A stretch of DNA of 45,940 nucleotides from contig JAKJFO010000012.1 of the NCBI GenBank assembly GCA_022704885.1, positions 1 to 45,940 of the forward strand, written 5' to 3'. The DNA is from Candidatus Rifleibacteriota bacterium. GTDB lineage: Bacteria; Riflebacteria; Ozemobacteria; Ozemobacterales; Ozemobacteraceae. The notes beneath the pieces are model-generated. The model saw only the letters and a list, made by a program, of their open reading frames with translations. It was not told the DNA's origin and ran no database searches. The translations under genes were made by a program, and so were the position numbers. Below, piece after piece: positions 24,756 to 32,129 of the stretch (position 1 is its first letter; each line of letters opens with the position of its first letter).

Positions 24756-27203
24756 TCAGAATGCGGTCAGAAATTCGGCGGGAATTTCGCCGCTGCTGCC
24801 CTTTTCGGCTTTGACCTGAGCCTGAAAGCTGGCGCCGGGTTTGGGCACGGTACCATATGACTCGGGCAGCTGCAGTTTGTATAGTTTGCCAGGTTCGGTT
24901 TCGACCGCAACCGTGCGTTTGTCTGCATCAGAAATCACCACGCGCCCTTTTATGGTGATTGTTTCGAAAACTTTGCGAACGCTCGCCGACTTGGGCGCGG
25001 CATCAGGTGATACCGGTGGCCCCGGGGCGAGGAAGAGAAACCAGATGAGAACTGTCAGAACGGCGCCGATGGCATAGGCAATAACGGTGAATCGCACCAG
25101 CGACGCATCAAAAATCACGTTTTTGTCGGCGGTTTCTCTGATTTTCTGGATCTTTTCGAGTTTATAAGCGGCGCGTTCGGTTTTTTTGCGTTCTTCTTCG
25201 GCTACCAGCTCTTCGCCGGCGGCAAAGAGCGCTTCAACTGTATGGCCAGGCTCTGTGTCTATTATTCTGATGGCGAGCTCCCGGCACAGGTTTTCGTATT
25301 CGTCTTTTTTCGACGATTTACATGCTTTGTAATCAACGTAAACTCTGAAAAAAGTATCTTCATCAGCATTTGAGCGAAGAATCGAGCTGATCTGCTGCAG
25401 GTTTTCGCTGTCATTCTCGCTTTTGAAAGCACTGATAAGAATCTGGCTGACCGAGTGATAGTCGAAACTGCCGAGACAGAAGATTGCGGTCTGTCGCTGA
25501 GCCGGTTTGATAGAAGACAGCATTTTTTCGACGAGCGAAATTGCCTGTTTCTTGTCGAATAAAGAAAAGACTTTGATGGCAGCCAGCTTTACCTCATCGT
25601 AGCGATGTTTGATCAATTGCGGCAGGTATGGGTGCAGGGCTTCAGGGTTTATTGCGCTGAGCGCTTCGATAGTCGACTCAAGAATGTTCTGATCGTCACT
25701 CTGCAGGCAGCCGATGAGAAGCTCAGAATCAGCCGGGCCACCGAATCTTTCGATACGTTTGATCACAGCGATCTGCTCACTTACGTCGAGATCTCTGAAA
25801 AACGGTCTGATGACGGCCATATACTTTTCGCAATTCTCGGCATTGATGGCAGCAATAAGGTTTTGTCGCTCCTGAGCTGTGTACTCCTGGGGTGGCCGCT
25901 TTTCCACCGGCTTTTCCTGAGGCTTTTCTTCCTTTGTGGTGACAGATACAGCCGGGGTGGCCGGGGCCGGTTTTGCTGCTTTGCTGGCCGCCGTTGGCTC
26001 TGCTGATGGTTCTGGCCGGGTTGTCCGGACTGGCGCCTGGCTCTTTTGCATCTCGAGCTGCCCGGTTTCCAGAAAATATCTGACTTTTCTGATGTTGTTA
26101 AGATCACGTTCGCGCGGCAGATAGGCTTCGACAACCTGTCGGGCTTCATCGATTCCACGTCTTGCCAGTTCGCTGAGCTTTATCGCTGACTGCAGACGGA
26201 TCTCGGCCTCAGGCGATTTCAGCGCGTTGCCATGGTGTTCAATGAAAAGCCTGATGCGCTTTTCCTTGAAATGCGTTTCGAGCACCTGCAGCATCTGGTC
26301 TGGCGCGGCATTGACTATTTTTGCCTGATACAGCGATTGCAGAACACCTTTCAGAATCACATCGACAAGTTTTTGCTTGATGCCGACGCAGGCCTGGCGA
26401 ACCTCAAGCAATCTGGCCGGCATGTGACGCTCTGGGTTGGTCATGAAAATCAGTCCGGCTTTTTTGATCATTTCAGGGTCGCTCTCAACGCTTATGTATC
26501 GCAGCATGAGAGTTTCGATCTGTTTGAAAGGAAAAAAGAACGCCTGGTAAAGCGCTGCATGCTTTTCGGTTTCGAGATTCGAAAACAGCATCGACTCGAA
26601 GTGGCGAAGTGCTTCTGAGGGGTCCCAGCGATGCAAGAGGCGAACCGCCCGCGATCTTATGCCAAAATTGCTGTTGATGAGCAGCGGAACGATCAGATCC
26701 TTGAGGCGGTCGGGGTTGTGTTTTTCGAGAGCTTCGATCGCAGCGCTGAGCACGCGCGGATCATGATGCCGGCACAATTTTTCGATAGCCGGGGTGTCTT
26801 CGGCTGAACCATATTTTTTGAAAAATTTCAGTACTGAGGGCAGCAGTTGCTGCGAAAAATGCGGCCATTCGGCGCGCCGCAGGCTGACGGCAACAGCAGC
26901 GGCCTCATTGCGTTTGACTGATTCAAGCATCAAGGCAAGGCTGATTTCGTCGCGCTGCGGATTTTTCAGCTGTTCTTCGATGGCTTCGAGGGTGCCGCGG
27001 TTCTTGTCGCCGCTGTCGAGCCGTGCCAGAACCTTCTGCATGTGAAAACGGATGCCGGGCTCCTGTTCGCCGGCAAAGATTTCGCGCAGAGCCTCTCGAT
27101 GTTCTTCCGACCAGTCCATATCCTCGATTCTTGAAAGAACCGAGAACCTGATCACAGGATCAGGAGACTTCAGGTCGTTGAACAGTTCATTTACCGCGTC
27201 CAT
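24756..27203 (-). CDS. HEAT-repeat protein with C-terminal membrane anchor
   Basis: The 815-aa protein begins directly after the stop of the preceding gene (no gap). Residues 1-390 and about 450-640 are rows of HEAT-like helix pairs, for example SPDPVIRFSVLSRIEDMDWSEEHREALREIF, HHDPRVLSAAIEALEKHNPDRLKDLIVPLLINSNFGIRSRAVRLL and LQSDDQNILESTIEALSAINPEALHPYLPQL. A Pro/Ala/Thr/Lys-rich linker lies at about 400-445. One TM helix is at about 704-726 (FTVIAYAIGAVLTVLIWFLFLAPG), and a small C-terminal beta domain (ITIKGRVVISDADKRTVAVETE) lies beyond it, possibly periplasmic. HEAT rows act as protein-binding scaffolds; the partner is not known. Last gene of a five-gene operon. Confidence 0.85.
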   Translation of the reverse strand: MDAVNELFNDLKSPDPVIRFSVLSRIEDMDWSEEHREALREIFAGEQEPGIRFHMQKVLARLDSGDKNRGTLEAIEEQLKNPQRDEISLALMLESVKRNEAAAVAVSLRRAEWPHFSQQLLPSVLKFFKKYGSAEDTPAIEKLCRHHDPRVLSAAIEALEKHNPDRLKDLIVPLLINSNFGIRSRAVRLLHRWDPSEALRHFESMLFSNLETEKHAALYQAFFFPFKQIETLMLRYISVESDPEMIKKAGLIFMTNPERHMPARLLEVRQACVGIKQKLVDVILKGVLQSLYQAKIVNAAPDQMLQVLETHFKEKRIRLFIEHHGNALKSPEAEIRLQSAIKLSELARRGIDEARQVVEAYLPRERDLNNIRKVRYFLETGQLEMQKSQAPVRTTRPEPSAEPTAASKAAKPAPATPAVSVTTKEEKPQEKPVEKRPPQEYTAQERQNLIAAINAENCEKYMAVIRPFFRDLDVSEQIAVIKRIERFGGPADSELLIGCLQSDDQNILESTIEALSAINPEALHPYLPQLIKHRYDEVKLAAIKVFSLFDKKQAISLVEKMLSSIKPAQRQTAIFCLGSFDYHSVSQILISAFKSENDSENLQQISSILRSNADEDTFFRVYVDYKACKSSKKDEYENLCRELAIRIIDTEPGHTVEALFAAGEELVAEEERKKTERAAYKLEKIQKIRETADKNVIFDASLVRFTVIAYAIGAVLTVLIWFLFLAPGPPVSPDAAPKSASVRKVFETITIKGRVVISDADKRTVAVETEPGKLYKLQLPESYGTVPKPGASFQAQVKAEKGSSGEIPAEFLTAF

Positions 27204-28316
27204 TTATCTGTTCTTGCCAAGGAGTTCGCTTTCCTTTTCGAGCAGGGTATAACCTTCTTTGAAGCCACCCGCCAGTCTGAACATTTCGCCAGCAGTGGCG
27301 GTATCTTTGCCGGCAAGCATGAGCAGGCCGATGTTGCGCAGTATGTAACGCTGCAGCGGGTGCTTGCGATTGCTGTAAAAGGTTTTTTTGAAGGCCTCTT
27401 CTGCCAGGCGGCGCTGGCCTTTGCCCCAGAAAACCAGGGCCTTGATGTTGCCGGCAGCGATTCGCAGATTTTCGTAGGCCGTCGCCTTTTCAGAACTTAT
27501 GGCCGATTCGAACTGCTCGATAAAACTGCTGGCGATATCGAGGCTGTTTTCCTGATAAGCCTTGACCGCCAGTACATAGAGTCCGTTGAGCTGGTCATAA
27601 CGCTTGCGATTGATATCTATACCTGATTCCTGCATGGTTTTGAGCAGATCGGGGTCAGATTTGATATATCCTTCCAGTTTACCGAACATTTCGACATCGG
27701 TTTGTGCCTGATGTGCCGAAATCAGCGGATCTTCGTAATAAGCCGGGCCGCGGAAACCATCCTGAGCTATGATTCTGTCGTCGTAACTCAGCCACATATC
27801 GTCTGCTACCGGGTAAAAAGTTTCTTCTGGCGTCAGCGCGAACGAAATATCGGCATAGCGTTTGGTCTGGTCTGGCCAGCGCTGCACGGTTTCGCTCAGA
27901 TCTCCGGCATTTTCAGGCATTTCGCGTTTGAAGTAGCTGATCAACTCACTTTTTGGCACGATAAATGCAGCTTCGACAACAATCGAGCCCTGCGATAAAT
28001 AGCTGCCGGGAGTCACCTTGAAAACAGCTTTGTGCTGTGACCCGGCTTTAATCATGGCGACCTGCAACGACTCAGGTTCCGCTTTCCAGCTGTCCGGCAG
28101 GATCAGTCTGATCTGAACGTCGCTCAGATTGCCGATTACTGCCTGAAGTTCAGCCTGCAACTCGATACTCCGGTTGAGTTCGGGAGCCCGGTCAAGTTTG
28201 GCAGAGAGTCTGAACCATTCAGGCACCTGCAGCGTTGCGGCCGGCAAAATACAGCTGCAGAGAAGAAACATTACTGTGACGAGGTGTTTTGTCGTTTTGA
28301 TATGGCGTGCTGTCAT
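27204..28316 (-). CDS. Exported protein with helical TPR-like C-terminal half
   Basis: This 370-aa product has a ribosome site AAGGAG and a signal peptide (HLVTVMFLLCSCILPAATLQ). Residues 30-200 look like an Ig-like beta domain (ELQAELQAVIGNLSDVQIRLILPDSWKAEPESLQVA; VFKVTPGSYLSQGSIVVEAAFIVP), as found in envelope proteins. The C-terminal half is helical with TPR-like pairs (YVLAVKAYQENSLDIASSFIEQFESA; ALVFWGKGQRRLAEEAFKKTFYSN). I do not recognise a named family. Fourth gene of the operon, so it may work in the periplasm with the membrane-anchored HEAT protein that follows. Confidence 0.75.
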   Translation of the reverse strand: MTARHIKTTKHLVTVMFLLCSCILPAATLQVPEWFRLSAKLDRAPELNRSIELQAELQAVIGNLSDVQIRLILPDSWKAEPESLQVAMIKAGSQHKAVFKVTPGSYLSQGSIVVEAAFIVPKSELISYFKREMPENAGDLSETVQRWPDQTKRYADISFALTPEETFYPVADDMWLSYDDRIIAQDGFRGPAYYEDPLISAHQAQTDVEMFGKLEGYIKSDPDLLKTMQESGIDINRKRYDQLNGLYVLAVKAYQENSLDIASSFIEQFESAISSEKATAYENLRIAAGNIKALVFWGKGQRRLAEEAFKKTFYSNRKHPLQRYILRNIGLLMLAGKDTATAGEMFRLAGGFKEGYTLLEKESELLGKNR

Positions 28317-28338
28317 CTTTGCAGCTCCTTTTCTCTTT

Positions 28339-28917
28339 TCAGTTTATCTTGCGGTTTTCGCCGTCTTTTATCGGTACAAAATCTTCGTTTTCGTCGCTTT
28401 CGTCGCCATCGCTGCCGACTTGTTCGGGCTCTTCAGCAAAATCGTCAGTGGTCACCTGATTTTCGGCCGGTGCGGCGTCGCTGCGGTAAATCAGCTTCAT
28501 CAGATGCGGGTAGGTATCATCGACGATGTGAATCAGCACCATGAAAGCGAGATCGAACTGTCGCCGAGTCATCATGGCATCTTCGAGAATATGCTGGCAG
28601 CAGGCCGAAAGGCTCTTGCCGTCTTTGCCAATCTCGAATCTGATATCGAGTATGTCATTCATTACCTGCATGAGAAACTGCATGATATCTGATCTGAGCA
28701 TATCGATGTTTCTGATGAATCCTGGGATGCGGAATATCAGGTGGTTGTTGTGTACATAGATGACCACGTGCATGGTCAGATTATGACCCTGCATATACAG
28801 CTCGATCGCATCATCGGCGATGTCGTGATACCGTATTTCGGCGGAGTCAAGATAGGTCTTTATCTGAGCGATGATCGCGCGTATCGAGTTTTCTGATTCT
28901 GGGTGGCCGCTGTTCAT
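28339..28917 (-). CDS. YbjN-like (T3SS chaperone-fold) domain protein
   Basis: The 192-aa protein shows the YbjN pattern. A helix (AIIAQIKTYLDSAEIRYH) is followed by strands (LTMHVVIYVHNNHLIFRIPGF), a helix (DIMQFLMQVMNDILDIRFEIGKDGKSLSACCQHIL) and a further helix with the phrase RRQFDLAFMVLIHIVDDTYPHLMKLIY. The C-terminal 40 residues are very acidic and probably disordered. The family has a type III secretion chaperone-like fold and is thought to help other proteins. Start overlaps the preceding TPR gene by 4 bp (ATGA). Likely cytoplasmic. Confidence 0.75.
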   Translation of the reverse strand: MNSGHPESENSIRAIIAQIKTYLDSAEIRYHDIADDAIELYMQGHNLTMHVVIYVHNNHLIFRIPGFIRNIDMLRSDIMQFLMQVMNDILDIRFEIGKDGKSLSACCQHILEDAMMTRRQFDLAFMVLIHIVDDTYPHLMKLIYRSDAAPAENQVTTDDFAEEPEQVGSDGDESDENEDFVPIKDGENRKIN

Positions 28918-30332
28918 CTGACAACCTCGGTAATTATTCTTTTGACTTCATCTGATGATATACCAAATGCCCGGCAGGCAAAACCAATAATCTTCTTTTC
29001 GGACTCCTCGATCACACCGTCGCGAAAAGCGGCCTGGCATAAATTTTTGAACAGGCGCTGATGACTGAAACGCTCACGCAGCCCACCGGAGAGCTCGACA
29101 CCAGCCAGTTGTCGCCTGACATTATTGAACATCTGCATGAACATCGCGTCGGGAACATTGAGCGCTGCCTTCAGCTTCTGCAGAAGTTCCTGCTCGGCCG
29201 GCTCGATCTGCCCGTCGCGCATGATTTCGAGCAGCACCATCGAAAAAAATTCGGGACCGGTCAAAGGTTTACGTTCTGCCGGTTGACTGGTCTGTGGCGG
29301 GCATGTTTGAGCAGAAAGCTGTTTGACGACGTTCAAAAAATCATAAGACGCATCGGCAGAGAAACGGCGGCTGATTTTTGCGAGCCTGGGCTGCAACCAG
29401 CCGGTTACCTGCTGTTCACCATGTATCTGCGGAATCATGCCGGCCAGCATCTGCATGTAACCGGCTGCCTGGGCGAAGGCGCCGTTGTTGATGAAACCTT
29501 CTATCAGCTTGAAATACTGTTGTATTTTGCTGTTGGCAAGAATGCCATGCTCGTTGTGCAGGCGCTCGCAGTATTCTTCCAGAGACATGTCAAGGCGGCT
29601 GGCGCTGCCGATCAGATGCCGCTGCACCGGTGCCAACCCGCTGTAGTGCATGAGCAGTCTGAGATTCAGCAATGCAAATTCTGGATTCACAACCTGGCCG
29701 GTTTCGAGGAACCAGGCTGCCCGGCGCAGCAGAGCGTTGAAATAAAACTCGTCACGTTTGAGAGCTTCGCCAAAAAATTCCTGGGCCTTCGTGTCCTGGC
29801 CCATTTTCTGGTAGAGAATTCCGAGGTTACACCAGGCGTCGGGAAAATCGGCAAAAAGTTCTATAGCCCGACGGTATGACGCTTCGGCGCCTTCGGTGTC
29901 GTTGTTGAGCCGCTGGCAAAGGCCAAGCAGATTATAAACTCTGCCGACGCCTGCATCAGATTCAATAACCTTCTGGTATAAAGTCACGGCTTCACCGGTG
30001 TTACCAGTGGCTTGAGCCCTGATGCCCATGGCGAAATGGCCCGTCAGATCGAAACGCTCGAACTTGAAAAGCAGGCTTTCTTCGCCGGTGTTGCCCTGGC
30101 CACTCCGGTTGAGAGCTACAATAGCTACTGATTTCAGTTTTGCCGGAAGCGTCGAATCAATACTGGCACTGGCGATCATGGCTCCGGTCGCAAACGAAAA
30201 TATTGCGAGCTCATTGTCGGCAGCCATTATTGAAACATTGTCAGCGATGATTTCGTTCCAGGCTGCCGGAGTCAGCGAAAAATCGAGACGCAGCAGATTC
30301 TCCGACCCGACAGGCACTACTGTGCAGCTCAT
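28914..30332 (-). CDS. TPR protein with TerB-like C-terminal region
   Basis: The 472-aa protein starts at ATG 30332 after GAGGGGAG. Residues of about 95-200 are TPR repeats (HFAMGIRAQATGNTGEAVTLYQKVIESD; VYNLLGLCQRLNNDTEGAEASYRRAIELF; AWCNLGILYQKMGQDTKAQEFFGEAL). The N-terminal 90 residues form a beta-rich part of unknown type. The C-terminal 110 residues carry two TerB/tellurite-resistance-like helices with acidic loops (LLEIMRDGQIEPAEQELLQKLKAALNV and LCQAAFRDGVIEESEKKIIGFACRAFGIS), in which D-G-x-I-x-x-x-E resembles EF-hand-like turns. No signal peptide, so probably cytoplasmic. It follows the lipoprotein gene after 24 bp. Confidence 0.8.
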   Translation of the reverse strand: MSCTVVPVGSENLLRLDFSLTPAAWNEIIADNVSIMAADNELAIFSFATGAMIASASIDSTLPAKLKSVAIVALNRSGQGNTGEESLLFKFERFDLTGHFAMGIRAQATGNTGEAVTLYQKVIESDAGVGRVYNLLGLCQRLNNDTEGAEASYRRAIELFADFPDAWCNLGILYQKMGQDTKAQEFFGEALKRDEFYFNALLRRAAWFLETGQVVNPEFALLNLRLLMHYSGLAPVQRHLIGSASRLDMSLEEYCERLHNEHGILANSKIQQYFKLIEGFINNGAFAQAAGYMQMLAGMIPQIHGEQQVTGWLQPRLAKISRRFSADASYDFLNVVKQLSAQTCPPQTSQPAERKPLTGPEFFSMVLLEIMRDGQIEPAEQELLQKLKAALNVPDAMFMQMFNNVRRQLAGVELSGGLRERFSHQRLFKNLCQAAFRDGVIEESEKKIIGFACRAFGISSDEVKRIITEVVR

Positions 30333-30356
30333 CTGCAGGCTCCCCTCGTTAAAAAT

Positions 30357-30869
30357 TTATAATGCCGGCGGAAAAGCCGTAGTCATCAGCGTGTTACGCC
30401 CTGCGAACTGAATCAGTCCCCAGCGACTGTTTTCTTTTTCGAGATACAGTTCGATTTCTTCGCTCAAAGTTGCCTGAGGTACACCGTCTTTGCTGTATTC
30501 AAGTGTCAGAAGTGCTCTGACCGAAGCGATGTCTTCACTGGCAGCAACATCGACGCCGATACTGGTTATGGTGAATTCGTTCACCACAGCTGCAGCGAAG
30601 AAGTCTTCAAGTCTTGTTCTGAGAATAGTATAACCACTGGTGGTAAGATTGGGGTATTTCAGGTCGGTGTAGACATATTGCATCACATCGTCGATTTTTT
30701 CACTTTTGACAGCTGCGGCAAAAGCTTCAACCACTGTAGCCACTTCAAGTTCTTCGGGGGAAAGAGTGTAATCACTTCCGCTGCTGCCACCGCCTCCACC
30801 GCAGCCGGTAAACAGGAGTGCCAGGCAAAAGATCGTTAACAGGCAGAATATGGTTTTGGCTCTTTTCAT
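30357..30869 (-). CDS. Small lipoprotein
   Basis: The 170-aa product starts MKRAKTIFCLLTIFCLALLFTGCGGGGGSSGS: a signal with lipobox LFTG-C, then a Gly/Ser spacer as in many exported lipoproteins. The mature domain (VVEAFAAAVKSEKIDDVMQYVYTDLKYPNLT, FTITSIGVDVAASEDIASVRALLTLEY, EEIELYLEKENSRWGLIQFAGR) follows the cone-shaped NTF2/SnoaL-like pattern, helix bundle then curved sheet. First gene of the five-gene operon that runs to 24756. A near-consensus promoter ends 8 bp before the ATG. Confidence 0.8.
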   Translation of the reverse strand: MKRAKTIFCLLTIFCLALLFTGCGGGGGSSGSDYTLSPEELEVATVVEAFAAAVKSEKIDDVMQYVYTDLKYPNLTTSGYTILRTRLEDFFAAAVVNEFTITSIGVDVAASEDIASVRALLTLEYSKDGVPQATLSEEIELYLEKENSRWGLIQFAGRNTLMTTAFPPAL

Positions 30870-30877
30870 AAATTCAT

Positions 30878-30906
30878 ATTCTAGACGTAATTTGACCCGG
30901 TGTCAA
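30878..30906 (-). promoter_or_regulatory. Near-consensus sigma-70-like promoter of the lipoprotein operon
   Basis: TTGACA (30901-30906) and TAGAAT (30878-30883) are spaced by 17 bp. Eight bases separate the -10 from the ATG at 30869, so the transcript should have a leader of only 1-2 nt. No ribosome site is seen. Confidence 0.65.
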
Positions 30907-30912
30907 AATGAA

Positions 30913-30942
30913 TGTAGGGGTTCAGCGAGTTGAACCCCTACA
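30913..30942 (-). terminator. Perfect 12-bp hairpin after the aldolase gene
   Basis: TGTAGGGGTTCA, a 6-nt loop and TGAACCCCTACA form a perfect 12-bp stem. It lies 36 bp after the aldolase stop and 6 bp before the -35 of the next operon. On the minus strand it is followed by ATTCATTTT, a weak T-tract, so it may terminate aldolase transcription. Its symmetry also suits a dispersed REP-like element. Confidence 0.6.
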
Positions 30943-30978
30943 GATCATATCAACTGTGTGTTGTCTGGTTTTAACGAA

Positions 30979-31920
30979 TCAGGCCTTGCCAGAGCAGCCC
31001 ATGATGCGCATTTTGCGTTTTACGACTTCTCTGATTGCATCGCGGGCCGGGCCGAGATATTTGCGCGGGTCGAATTCAGCCGGATTTTCGGCGAAAACCT
31101 TGCGGATCTGGCCGGTGAGGGCAATGCGCAGGTCGGTGTCGACGTTGATTTTGCAGACCCCGGTTTTGGCGGCCTGAGCGATCATGTCTTCGGGTACGCC
31201 GCGTGAACCAGGCAGATTTCCGCCGTATTTGTTGCAGATGGCGGTGAGATCTTCGGGAACTGAGCTGGCACCATGCAGAACCAGCGGGAAATTCGGCAGC
31301 ATCTTTTCAATTTCGGCAAGCCGGTCAAAAGCCAGCTTGGGCTCACCCTTGAACTTGTAGGCGCCGTGGCTGGTACCAATGGCTACAGCCAGAGAGTCGC
31401 AGCCGCTCTTTTCGACGAATTCTTTTGCTTCTCTGGGGTCGGTGTAGGTAGCATCTTTGGCTGCGACCTTGACATCATCTTCGACACCGGCCAGTTTGCC
31501 AAGTTCGGCTTCGACGGTGACACCCTTCGAGTGGGCGTAATCAACGACTTCTCTGGTGATCCTGATGTTTTCCTGGAGCGGATGTTTGGAGGCATCGATC
31601 ATTACTGAAGTAAAGCCGCCATCGATACACTTTTTGCAGATATCGAAATCATCACCATGGTCGAGGTGCAGTACAACCGGTATCGATACGCCCGAGGCTT
31701 CAGCCATTTCCATGGAGGCCTGAATCAGATGAATCAGATACTCATGTCGTGCGTATTTTCGGGCGCCGGCCGATACTTGAATGATCAACGGGGCCTTTTC
31801 TTCGATAGCTGCTTCGAAAATGCCCTGAACGATTTCCATGTTGTTGACGTTAAAAGCGCCTATGGCATAACCGCCTTTGTAGGCTTTTGCAAAAAGTTCC
31901 TTTGAAGTTACCAGTGGCAT
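30979..31920 (-). CDS. fba: Class II fructose-bisphosphate aldolase
   Basis: The 313-aa cytoplasmic enzyme cleaves fructose 1,6-bisphosphate to dihydroxyacetone phosphate and glyceraldehyde 3-phosphate with zinc. HLDHGDD has the catalytic Asp87 and zinc ligand His88. VEAELG (Glu137/139), GTSHGAYKF (His185, zinc) and LVLHGASSVP (His216, zinc) follow, and KINVDTDLR is the phosphate/substrate loop. The start follows GGAGG. The PGSRGVPEDMI insert is typical of the GatY/FbaB-like class IIB group. It has its own promoter and a terminator-like hairpin, so it is monocistronic. It is an ordinary glycolytic gene among envelope genes. Confidence 0.95.
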   Translation of the reverse strand: MPLVTSKELFAKAYKGGYAIGAFNVNNMEIVQGIFEAAIEEKAPLIIQVSAGARKYARHEYLIHLIQASMEMAEASGVSIPVVLHLDHGDDFDICKKCIDGGFTSVMIDASKHPLQENIRITREVVDYAHSKGVTVEAELGKLAGVEDDVKVAAKDATYTDPREAKEFVEKSGCDSLAVAIGTSHGAYKFKGEPKLAFDRLAEIEKMLPNFPLVLHGASSVPEDLTAICNKYGGNLPGSRGVPEDMIAQAAKTGVCKINVDTDLRIALTGQIRKVFAENPAEFDPRKYLGPARDAIREVVKRKMRIMGCSGKA

Positions 31921-31980
31921 CGATGTCCTCCTGTGTAGACTGATATTTGATGCGCTGACGGCATCGTCTGTTCAAGTCGC

Positions 31981-32009
31981 ATCTTAGCAGCTGCTGCCAA
32001 AAATGTCAA
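31981..32009 (-). promoter_or_regulatory. Promoter of the aldolase gene
   Basis: TTGACA (32004-32009) and TAAGAT (31981-31986) are spaced by 17 bp, with TG plus one base before the -10. The leader of about 55 nt contains a GATGC/GCATC inverted repeat and the GGAGG ribosome site. Confidence 0.65.
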
Positions 32010-32098
32010 AAACTGCCGAAGATTAAATTGTCTGATGAAACATTAGAACTGATTTCTGCGTTGATTATCTGACTGTAAACCGCCCGAAGGTTGTACGG

Positions 32099-32104
32099 TA
32101 TAAT
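32099..32104 (+). promoter_or_regulatory. Consensus -10 (TATAAT) for the TPR/pilin cluster C transcript
   Basis: A perfect TATAAT stands 26 bp before the ATG at 32130. No good -35 lies 16-18 bp upstream, and no Shine-Dalgarno sequence follows. It may need an activator. It would head the operon 32130-39350. Confidence 0.4.
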
Positions 32105-32129
32105 TGAGATTTGTGATAAACTCGAAAAT

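Noticed and set aside
29061..29879. 272-aa plus-strand ORF opposite the TPR gene
   Set aside because: Antisense shadow; the minus strand encodes clear TPR repeats and is packed in an operon.
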